Assembly (NCBI GenBank): GCA_019423445.1
Contig: JAHZBJ010000094.1
Coordinates: forward strand, 1 to 8,303
Length of the DNA: 8,303 bases
Source of the DNA: Oscillospiraceae bacterium
GTDB lineage: Bacteria; Bacillota; Clostridia; Oscillospirales; Ruminococcaceae
Direction of reading: 5' to 3'
Made by a program: the position numbers and the translations under genes. This document shows positions 1 through 5,738 of this stretch, piece after piece. Below the pieces are notes generated by a model. It did not search any database. It was not told the origin of the DNA and was given only the letters and a program-made list of their open reading frames with translations. Numbering within the stretch: the first letter of the stretch is position 1; each line of letters starts with the position of its first letter.

Positions 1-51
1 GGGGCCAATCTGGTCCGGATTGGAACCGGGATTTTCGGAAAGAGAAAATAA
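1..51 (+). CDS. ylmE: C-terminal end of YggS/YlmE-family PLP-binding protein (partial)
   Basis: The window opens inside a gene. Frame 1 reads GANLVRIGTGIFGKRK and then a TAA stop at 49-51. This resembles the C-terminal end of the YggS/YlmE (PLPBP) family, where a segment of the type VRIGTxIFG closes the TIM-barrel fold and helps bind the phosphate of pyridoxal 5'-phosphate. The family is a non-catalytic PLP carrier involved in vitamin B6 and amino-acid homeostasis. In Bacillus, ylmE sits directly upstream of sepF, as here, with a 19-nt gap that holds the sepF ribosome binding site. Only 16 residues are visible, so the identification rests on this short motif plus gene order. Confidence 0.82.
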   Translation, partial: GANLVRIGTGIFGKRK

Positions 52-55
52 GGGG

Positions 56-61
56 AAGGAG
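56..61 (+). promoter_or_regulatory. Ribosome binding site of sepF
   Basis: AAGGAG lies 9 nt before the ATG at 71 and just after the stop of the preceding gene. It fixes the sepF start at 71. The same frame is open upstream to an ATG at 20, but that ATG lies inside the preceding gene and would add a non-family N-terminus. Confidence 0.75.
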
Positions 62-70
62 AATGATCCC

Positions 71-580
71 ATGGGTTTTATGAACAAGTTCAAAGGGTTT
101 ATGGGAATCCCTGAGGACGAGTATATGGATGACGAGGAAGATCTGGATTACGATAAGGATTTCGACGATGACGAGGAGGAGCCCGACCTGAGCGGTTCAG
201 GGCGGCGTTCTTCTGCGTCCTCCTTTTCTGCGCCGGAGGCCTCTGATTCTACTGTTAGGGAGCCTTCTGTCTCCAACAAAGTGGTGAGCATCCACAGCAG
301 CAGCCAGTACCAGGTTGTGGTGGTGAAGCCGGAGCGTTTCGAGGACGCCAGCGCCATCGCCGATCATCTCATTGCAAAGCGTGCGGTGATTTTGAACCTG
401 GAGGCGGCGACGCCGGATTTAAAACGCCGCTTGGTGGATTTTCTCAGCGGTGTTGCCTACACCAATGGAGGACAGATTAAGCCGGTGGCCAATTCCACCT
501 ATATCATTACCCCTTGCAACGTAGGTGTGATGGGGGAGAGCATGGTGGACGAGCTGGGAAGCCATGGCATATACTTCTAA
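71..580 (+). CDS. sepF: Cell division protein SepF
   Basis: SepF is a cytoplasmic, membrane-associated partner of FtsZ. It polymerises into rings or arcs, anchors FtsZ filaments to the membrane and shapes the division septum. The 169-residue protein has three parts. Residues 1-13 (MGFMNKFKGFMGI) match the amphipathic membrane-binding helix of the family. Residues 15-75 form a very acidic and then Ser-rich, probably disordered linker. Residues 79-166 form the SepF core, with the segment FLSGVAYTNGG at 124-134 and the ITPCNVGV region at 146-153. The start at 71 is chosen because of its ribosome binding site and because it places the helix at the N-terminus. Length is slightly above the Bacillus protein (about 150 aa), owing to the linker. 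The gene lies between ylmE and ylmH, and its last 17 nt overlap ylmH, which suggests coupled translation. Confidence 0.95.
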   Translation: MGFMNKFKGFMGIPEDEYMDDEEDLDYDKDFDDDEEEPDLSGSGRRSSASSFSAPEASDSTVREPSVSNKVVSIHSSSQYQVVVVKPERFEDASAIADHLIAKRAVILNLEAATPDLKRRLVDFLSGVAYTNGGQIKPVANSTYIITPCNVGVMGESMVDELGSHGIYF

Positions 581-1319
581 TAAAGAGGGAGAGGAGCATA
601 TTCTCTCCCGTCTTGCTGATATGCAAGAGCGATGCCAGAGAACCGGACGGCCCTGTTTTCTGGGGTTCCTGGACGAATTTCAGCAAAAGGTGTGCGCTGG
701 AGCTTTGCGGCGCAGTCCTTTATACAGCCGCTTTTTCGGCGGTTATGAGGATGCCGAGCGGGTTTTCCTCTGCCTCAGCCCCTGGGAAGGGGTGGAAGAG
801 GAACAGTTCCCCATCGCCTGCGCGGAGATATCCTTCCGTCCCCAGGACGGCCTGACCCACCGGGACCTTTTGGGATCCCTTATGGGGCTGGGTCTCAAAA
901 GGGAAGTGGTGGGGGATATTGTAATGGGGGAGGATCGGGCGAAAGTCTACCTGGCTTCTCAGGTACTGGAGGCGGTTCTTTCCCAGCTAAGCCGGGTTGG
1001 AAGAGCGGGGGTCTCCTGCTGTTCGGTTCCATTGGGAGGGACAGGAAACCGCCGCTATCAGGAAATCACGGGATCAATTTCTTCCCTGCGGTTGGATTGT
1101 GTTGTGGCCTTCCTGGGGAACCTTTCCAGAACTGCTTCGGCTCAGGCCATTGCGAGCGGACAAGTCTCCATCGACGGGCAGCCGGAGATTTCTCAGACCC
1201 GTTTGGTGGAGGAGGGAGAAAAGATATCCATCCGGGGAACCGGAAAATTTGTGTTTGACAATCAGTTGGGACTCAGCAAGAAAAATAAACTGCGGGTGCA
1301 GTTTCGGAAGTATAGCTAG
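564..1319 (+). CDS. ylmH: YlmH-family S4-domain RNA-binding protein
   Basis: This is a 251-aa homologue of YlmH, close to the Bacillus length of about 257. The N-terminal two thirds carry the YlmH-specific region, including the family-like stretch THRDLLGSLMGLGLKREVVG at residues 98-117. The C-terminal S4 RNA-binding domain spans about residues 174-235, with LSRTASAQAIASGQV at 187-201 as its helix-turn-helix part. YlmH proteins bind obstructed 50S ribosomal subunits and act in ribosome-associated quality control, related to RqcP; that role comes from the family. The ATG at 564 overlaps sepF by 17 nt and has only a weak GGGAAG upstream, so translation may depend on coupling to sepF. A later ATG at 621 would remove the conserved-looking N-terminus and has no better ribosome binding site. 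A small hairpin (587-609) lies in the first codons. Confidence 0.88.
   Translation: MAYTSNKEGEEHILSRLADMQERCQRTGRPCFLGFLDEFQQKVCAGALRRSPLYSRFFGGYEDAERVFLCLSPWEGVEEEQFPIACAEISFRPQDGLTHRDLLGSLMGLGLKREVVGDIVMGEDRAKVYLASQVLEAVLSQLSRVGRAGVSCCSVPLGGTGNRRYQEITGSISSLRLDCVVAFLGNLSRTASAQAIASGQVSIDGQPEISQTRLVEEGEKISIRGTGKFVFDNQLGLSKKNKLRVQFRKYS
587..609 (+). other. Small inverted repeat just after the sepF stop
   Basis: GGGAGAGGA at 587-595 can pair with TTCTCTCCC at 601-609, giving nine base pairs including one G-U and a five-base loop. It begins 7 nt after the sepF stop and lies in codons 8-16 of ylmH. No T-run follows, so it is not an intrinsic terminator. It could affect ylmH initiation or be chance in purine-rich coding sequence. 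Confidence 0.35.
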
Positions 1320-1331
1320 GGGGTAAAGCGC

Positions 1332-2237
1332 ATGGTTATTCCGGACAATTTCTTTGATGTGGAATTCAACAAGGCCATGGCCTTTGGATACAAAACCGAA
1401 GACGTGGATGAATTCGTCACCAAAGCCATTGAGATCATTAAGGGGCTCCAGGAGGAAAATGCGGAGCTTACTGAAAAGATGGGCGTTCTGGCTGCTACAG
1501 TGGAGAAGTACCGGGATGATGAAGACAGTCTCCGGTCTGCCCTGATCGGGGCTCAGAAGCTTGGGGACAGCATTTTGAAGGACTCCCGCAGCAAGGCGGA
1601 GGTGATCCTGCGGGATGCCACCACCAAGGCGGATCATATTGTTGAGGAGGCTCATACCCGTCTCAAAGAAGAAATGGCGGAATATGAGCGGATCAAAGCG
1701 GAGGTGACTGCTTTCCGCGAGGGCCTTATTTCTATGTATAAAGCCCATATCGATCAAATCTGCAAGATCCCTCACTATGAAAAGACAGGTGCCAAGTCTG
1801 CCCAAGGGGCCCCACAGGCGGCGTCTGTTCCGGAACCAGAACCCCAGCCCGAGCAGCCCGTGGAGGAACCGAAGGAGGAAGCTTTGCCGGTGCTGAAAGT
1901 GGAGGAGGAGCCTCCGGTCCAGCCAGCGAAACAGCCGGCGGAGTTCCCTGTCAGGAAGCAGCCCTTCCGTCTTGAGGTGGAAGATGTGGAGGAGGAGGAT
2001 AATGAACCTGCCGACGACGCCATTCTTTCCAGATTCAGCGGCAAGGTAGGGCGGCTGATGGCTCGCCGGGAACAAGAGGATGATTTTGACGACGAGGATG
2101 ACGATGAGACGCCCATCACTGCCGGGAAGACCATCTTCAGCAGCAAATTCGGAGAGATGCGCTTTGGAGAGGCTTTTAGTTTGACTCCAGACGAAAAGGG
2201 GAGCGACAGACGTTCCTCCGGCAAGGGCCGCCGTTAA
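1332..2237 (+). CDS. divIVA: DivIVA-family cell division/polarity scaffold
   Basis: DivIVA proteins are coiled-coil scaffolds that bind negatively curved membrane at septa and poles and recruit division or morphogenesis partners. The 301-aa product begins with the DivIVA membrane-binding region (residues 1-30, with GYKTEDVDEFV at 19-29). It continues as coiled coil from about 32-60 and again from about 75-135. A proline- and glutamate-rich linker (about 153-225) follows, then an acidic tract (247-259). The tail contains TIFSSKFGEMRFGE at 267-280 and ends in a basic stretch. The protein is much longer than the Bacillus one (about 164 aa) because of this extension. The start has AGGGGG at 1318-1323, overlapping the ylmH stop, 8 nt before the ATG. 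At the membrane loop, the Phe-Arg pair of Bacillus is replaced by Ala17-Phe18. Confidence 0.93.
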   Translation: MVIPDNFFDVEFNKAMAFGYKTEDVDEFVTKAIEIIKGLQEENAELTEKMGVLAATVEKYRDDEDSLRSALIGAQKLGDSILKDSRSKAEVILRDATTKADHIVEEAHTRLKEEMAEYERIKAEVTAFREGLISMYKAHIDQICKIPHYEKTGAKSAQGAPQAASVPEPEPQPEQPVEEPKEEALPVLKVEEEPPVQPAKQPAEFPVRKQPFRLEVEDVEEEDNEPADDAILSRFSGKVGRLMARREQEDDFDDEDDDETPITAGKTIFSSKFGEMRFGEAFSLTPDEKGSDRRSSGKGRR

Positions 2238-2294
2238 GCGTCCAACCAACATCTTTGTTTTTCAGAACTTTCATAATATAGGAGAGATTCAACT
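2238..2294 (+). other. Short divIVA-ileS intergenic region without T-box
   Basis: The 57-nt gap holds an AT-rich stretch and the ileS ribosome binding site AGGAGAG at 2280-2286, 8 nt before the ATG. It is too short for a T-box leader, which usually takes 200 nt or more. No terminator hairpin is visible. Possible promoter-like hexamers (TTGTTT at 2255, CATAAT at 2272) are only 11 nt apart, so no promoter is called. Confidence 0.7.
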
Positions 2295-5087
2295 ATGGCT
2301 CAGGATTACAACGCAACACTGAATCTGCCCCAAACCGATTTCCAGATGCGGGCCGGGCTTCCTCAGAAGGAACCTGGGATGCTGGAGGAATGGGAAAAGG
2401 GAGATCTGTACCACCAGATCATGGAACATAACGAGGGAAAGCCCCTTTATGTGCTCCATGACGGCCCTCCTTACGCCAATGGCGATATCCATCTGGGGAC
2501 TGCTCTGAACAAGGTCCTCAAGGATATCATTGTGCGCTCCAAAAACATGATGGGCTATAAGGCCCCCTATATTCCCGGCTGGGATACCCACGGCCTGCCC
2601 ATCGAGCTGAAAGCCCGGAAAAAGGCTGGTGTGGACAGCGGCGTCAGTGATCTTGAGCTGCGTAAGATCTGCAAGGACTTCGCCCTTCACTATGTGGATG
2701 TTCAGCGGGGGCAGTTTAAGCGCCTGGGGGTTCTGGGCGACTGGGAGAACCCCTATCTGACCCTCCGCCCCAGCTTTGAGGCGCGGCAGATCGAGGTCTT
2801 CGGGGCCATGGCCAACAAGGGGTACATTTATAAGGGCCTCAAGCCGGTTTACTGGTGCCCTGAATGTGAGACCGCTCTGGCAGAGGCTGAGATCGAGTAC
2901 GCCGAGGATCCCTGTGATTCCATCTATGTGAAGTTTAAGGTAGCCGACGATAAAGGAAAGCTGGCGGCTTTGGGGGCCGACCTTTCCAAAACATATTTCG
3001 TCATCTGGACCACCACCACCTGGACCCTCCCCGGCAACCTTGCCATCTGTGTAGGCCCTGCTTATGAGTACTGTGTGGTCCATGCCACCCAGAAGGATGA
3101 ATACTACGTTATGGCCCGGGAACTGGTGACCTCCACCATGGAGGCCGCCGGGATCAGTGATTACACCATTTCCGATGTGATCCTGGGCAGTGAACTGGAG
3201 TACATGACCTATACCCATCCCTTTATGGATCGGGTTTCTCCTATTATCGTGGGGGACCACGTGACTCTGGAAAGCGGTACTGGCTGTGTCCACACCGCTC
3301 CCGGACACGGTGTGGAGGACTTTGAGGTTTGCGTCAACCATTATCCTGAGATTCCCATTGTGGTGCCGGTGGATAACCGCGGCTACATGACCAAGGAGGC
3401 CGGACAGTTTGCCGGTCTGACCACAAAGGAGGCTAACAAGGTCATCCTTCAGCACCTCATCGATATTGATGCCCTGTTTGCGGTGCAGAAGATCATTCAC
3501 CAGTATCCCCATTGCTGGCGCTGCAAAGAGCCTATCCTGTTCCGGGCTACCGAGCAGTGGTTCTGCTCGGTGGATGGCTTTAAGGCTGACGCTGTCAAGG
3601 CAGTGGAGGATGTGAAGTGGATCCCCGCTTGGGGCGAGGGCCGAATCAAGAACATGGTAATGGACCGCAGCGACTGGTGCATTTCCCGCCAGCGCGTCTG
3701 GGGTGTTCCCATCCCCATCTTCTACTGTGAGGACTGCGGTCAGTATCACGTGGATGAGGCCAGTATCCAGGCGGTGGCGGATCTCTTCCGCCGGGAGGGT
3801 TCCGATGCCTGGTACACCCATGACGCCTCCGAGATCCTTCCCAAAGGCACCGTCTGCAAGAAGTGCGGCGGTACCCGGTTCCGCAAGGAAAAGGATATCA
3901 TGGACGTATGGTTCGACTCCGGCAGCAGCCATGCCTCTGTGCTGGAGGAGAACGGCCTTCCCTGGCCCTGCGACCTGTACATCGAGGGGGCGGATCAGTA
4001 CAGAGGTTGGTTCCAGTCCTCCCTCCTGACCGCTGTTGCCACCCGTGGGCAGTCCCCCTATAAGACCTGCTGCAGCTGCGGCTGGGTGGTGGATGGCGAA
4101 GGCCGGAAGATGTCCAAATCCCTGGCCAACGGCACCGCTCCGGAGAAGATTATCGAGCAGTACGGCGCCGATATCCTCAGGCTGTGGGTTGCTTCCTCCG
4201 ACTATCATTCCGATATCCGTATCTCCTTTGAGTACCTGAAGCAGCTCTCCGACGGGTACCGGAAGATCCGCAACACCGCCCGGTACATTCTGGGCAACAT
4301 CAGCGACTTCGATCCTGATAAGGACCGTGTTCCCTTTGAGAAGCTCCATGATATCGACCGGTGGGCTCTGGCCAGCTGCCAGCAGCTTATCAAAGAGGTA
4401 CGGGAAGCTTACGAAGCCTTTGAGTTCCATAACATTTATCACGCCCTCTACAATTTCTGTTCGGTGGATATGTCCAGCTTCTATCTGGATGTGCTGAAGG
4501 ACCGGTTGTATGTGGAGAAGAAGGACGGTGTGGACCGGCGGGCTGCCCAGACTGCCATCTATGATATCCTTTGCGCTTTGGATCTGATGCTGGCCCCCAT
4601 CCTGCCCTTTACTGCCGAAGAGATTTGGAAGTTCATCCCTGCCTCCAAGGCTTATAATAGCGCTTCGGTAATGCTCAACGATATGCCCCAGTATCAGGAG
4701 GGGCTGGTGTCCCAGGAGTTCATGGACAAGTGGGACCGCATTCACGCCATCAGAGACGATGTCAACAAGGCCCTGGAGGAGGCCCGTACGGCCAAGACCA
4801 TCGGCAAGTCCCTGGAAGCCAAGGTTACCATCCATTGCCAGGGAGAGGTCTTTGACTTCCTGTCCAATATCCAGGATATCCTGCCTACCGTATTCATCGT
4901 TTCGGCTGTGGAGCTGACCCAGGAAGGGGAAGGGGCCTTCCGTGGCGAAACCGAAGGCCTTTCGGTGGATGTGTCGGTGGCTCCCGGCGAAAAGTGCCAG
5001 CGCTGCTGGATGCACAGCGATACCGTGGGCAAGGATGCAGCCCATCCCACCCTTTGCGCCCGCTGCGCTTCCATCCTGGCGGAATAA
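2295..5087 (+). CDS. ileS: Isoleucyl-tRNA synthetase
   Basis: IleRS is the cytoplasmic class Ia enzyme that attaches isoleucine to tRNA-Ile and hydrolyses mischarged Val-tRNA. The 930-aa length fits the family. The HIGH signature appears as HLGT at residues 66-69, after DGPPYANGDI. GWDTHGLP follows shortly after. The CP1 editing domain shows TTTTWTLPGN at 239-248 and GTGCVHTAPGHG at 328-339, with the conserved editing aspartate at 342. The second catalytic signature KMSKS is at 605-609. The anticodon-binding domain follows, and the C-terminal zinc module has Cys901, 904, 921 and 924. Further CxxC pairs are at 188/191, 407/410, 478/481 and 521/524, consistent with more zinc sites. The overall layout fits the common bacterial, E. 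coli/Bacillus-like form. The gene has no T-box leader of its own. Confidence 0.98.
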   Translation: MAQDYNATLNLPQTDFQMRAGLPQKEPGMLEEWEKGDLYHQIMEHNEGKPLYVLHDGPPYANGDIHLGTALNKVLKDIIVRSKNMMGYKAPYIPGWDTHGLPIELKARKKAGVDSGVSDLELRKICKDFALHYVDVQRGQFKRLGVLGDWENPYLTLRPSFEARQIEVFGAMANKGYIYKGLKPVYWCPECETALAEAEIEYAEDPCDSIYVKFKVADDKGKLAALGADLSKTYFVIWTTTTWTLPGNLAICVGPAYEYCVVHATQKDEYYVMARELVTSTMEAAGISDYTISDVILGSELEYMTYTHPFMDRVSPIIVGDHVTLESGTGCVHTAPGHGVEDFEVCVNHYPEIPIVVPVDNRGYMTKEAGQFAGLTTKEANKVILQHLIDIDALFAVQKIIHQYPHCWRCKEPILFRATEQWFCSVDGFKADAVKAVEDVKWIPAWGEGRIKNMVMDRSDWCISRQRVWGVPIPIFYCEDCGQYHVDEASIQAVADLFRREGSDAWYTHDASEILPKGTVCKKCGGTRFRKEKDIMDVWFDSGSSHASVLEENGLPWPCDLYIEGADQYRGWFQSSLLTAVATRGQSPYKTCCSCGWVVDGEGRKMSKSLANGTAPEKIIEQYGADILRLWVASSDYHSDIRISFEYLKQLSDGYRKIRNTARYILGNISDFDPDKDRVPFEKLHDIDRWALASCQQLIKEVREAYEAFEFHNIYHALYNFCSVDMSSFYLDVLKDRLYVEKKDGVDRRAAQTAIYDILCALDLMLAPILPFTAEEIWKFIPASKAYNSASVMLNDMPQYQEGLVSQEFMDKWDRIHAIRDDVNKALEEARTAKTIGKSLEAKVTIHCQGEVFDFLSNIQDILPTVFIVSAVELTQEGEGAFRGETEGLSVDVSVAPGEKCQRCWMHSDTVGKDAAHPTLCARCASILAE

Positions 5088-5097
5088 CGACAAAAAC

Positions 5098-5134
5098 AGG
5101 CTGCGGGGGATACCAAACGTATGCCTCGCAGCCT
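5098..5134 (+). promoter_or_regulatory. Strong hairpin in the ileS-lspA leader
   Basis: AGGCTGCGGGG (5098-5108) pairs with CCTCGCAGCCT (5124-5134): 11 bp with one G-U. After a single G-G mismatch the stem continues with ATAC (5110-5113) and GTAT (5119-5122) around the loop CAAAC. It starts 10 nt after the ileS stop and contains the first possible lspA ATG (5121). On the plus strand the T-run (5145-5149) is separated from the stem by 10 nt, so it is not a canonical terminator. Its function is unknown; mRNA stabilisation, processing or control of lspA initiation are possible. Confidence 0.6.
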
Positions 5135-5140
5135 CGCTAT

Positions 5141-5145
5141 GAGGT
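5141..5145 (+). promoter_or_regulatory. Probable ribosome binding site of lspA
   Basis: GAGGT lies 5 nt before the ATG at 5151 and matches the core of the anti-Shine-Dalgarno complement. The ATG at 5139 has no such site. The ATG at 5121 has GGGGGA at 5105-5110, but both lie within the strong hairpin. GAGG could also pair with CCTC at 5132-5135, in a structure that excludes the large hairpin. Confidence 0.5.
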
Positions 5146-5150
5146 TTTTC

Positions 5151-5738
5151 ATGATACTTTACCTGCTTTTGGCGGGGGTTTTGGTAGCTGCGGACCAGGC
5201 GATCAAGCTGTGGGCCCAGCAGGTTCTGAAACCTGCCGTCTCCATGGACATCATCCCTGATGTGCTGAGCCTGTATTACCATGAGAATTTCGGCGCTGCC
5301 TGGGGAATCCTCCAGGGGCAGCGCTGGCTTCTTCTGGGAGTCACCGGGATTGTCCTCATCGGTTTGCTGGTTGCGCTGATCCTGAAAAAATTCAAAGGTC
5401 CCCTTCTGCAGACCGCCGTCGCCCTCATCCTGGCCGGTGGTGTTGGGAACCTGCTGGACCGTGCCCTCCATACCGGGGGTTATGTGGTGGACTACATCTA
5501 TTTTGAGCCCATCAATTTCCCCATTTTCAATCTGGCAGATGTCTGTGTCTGTATTGGCACTGGGCTGTTGGCCATCTATATCCTCTTTGTGGAAGGAAAG
5601 AAAAAGAAAGAGGATGAAGAGCCCATGCCGGTGGAGGCGGAGAGTTCCGCTTCAGAACCTGTTTCCGGGGATTTGGAAGAAGCCCAGGCTGAGTGTCTTC
5701 CAGAGAAGGGGGAGGAGGACCCGCCATGCGGGAACTGA
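5151..5738 (+). CDS. lspA: Lipoprotein signal peptidase (signal peptidase II)
   Basis: LspA is the membrane aspartyl protease that removes the signal peptide from diacylglyceryl-modified prolipoproteins. With the start at 5151 the protein has 195 residues and four membrane segments, at about 2-14, 58-78, 85-102 and 123-147. The conserved NFGAAWG motif is at 46-52. The two catalytic aspartates lie in GNLLDR (Asp103) and FNLADVCVCIG (Asp130), within one residue of the Bacillus positions 102 and 129. This supports the 5151 start, as does the GAGGT ribosome binding site; ATGs at 5121 (205 aa) or 5139 remain possible. Unusually, residues 147-195 form a hydrophilic tail, first lysine-rich and then acidic, ending PPCGN, where most family members stop near 150-165 aa. 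The last 13 nt overlap the next gene. Confidence 0.95.
   Translation: MILYLLLAGVLVAADQAIKLWAQQVLKPAVSMDIIPDVLSLYYHENFGAAWGILQGQRWLLLGVTGIVLIGLLVALILKKFKGPLLQTAVALILAGGVGNLLDRALHTGGYVVDYIYFEPINFPIFNLADVCVCIGTGLLAIYILFVEGKKKKEDEEPMPVEAESSASEPVSGDLEEAQAECLPEKGEEDPPCGN
5711..5718 (+). promoter_or_regulatory. Ribosome binding site deciding the rluD-type start
   Basis: GGAGGAGG lies 7 nt before the ATG at 5726, within the glutamate codons at the end of lspA. It favours 5726 over an in-frame GTG at 5693, which would add a Gly-rich leader that is simply this site translated. Confidence 0.8.

Noticed and set aside
20..70. An N-terminally longer SepF starting at 20.
   Set aside because: It overlaps the end of the preceding gene out of frame, lacks a ribosome binding site and would bury the family's N-terminal amphipathic helix.
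1074..2252. A 392-codon minus-strand open frame opposite ylmH and divIVA.
   Set aside because: It crosses two well-supported plus-strand genes, has no family features and owes its length to glutamate/lysine-rich codons on the other strand. Minus-strand frames at 5831-6742, 6609-7466 and 7280-8296 are rejected for the same reason.
2255..2280. A promoter for ileS (TTGTTT with CATAAT).
   Set aside because: The spacing is only 11 nt, far from the 16-18 nt needed, and the hexamers are weak.
2289..5471. A 1060-codon open frame on the minus strand across ileS and lspA.
   Set aside because: It mirrors ileS, which has all catalytic motifs on the plus strand. The antisense frame stays open because of GC-biased codon use, and its translation shows no recognisable domain.
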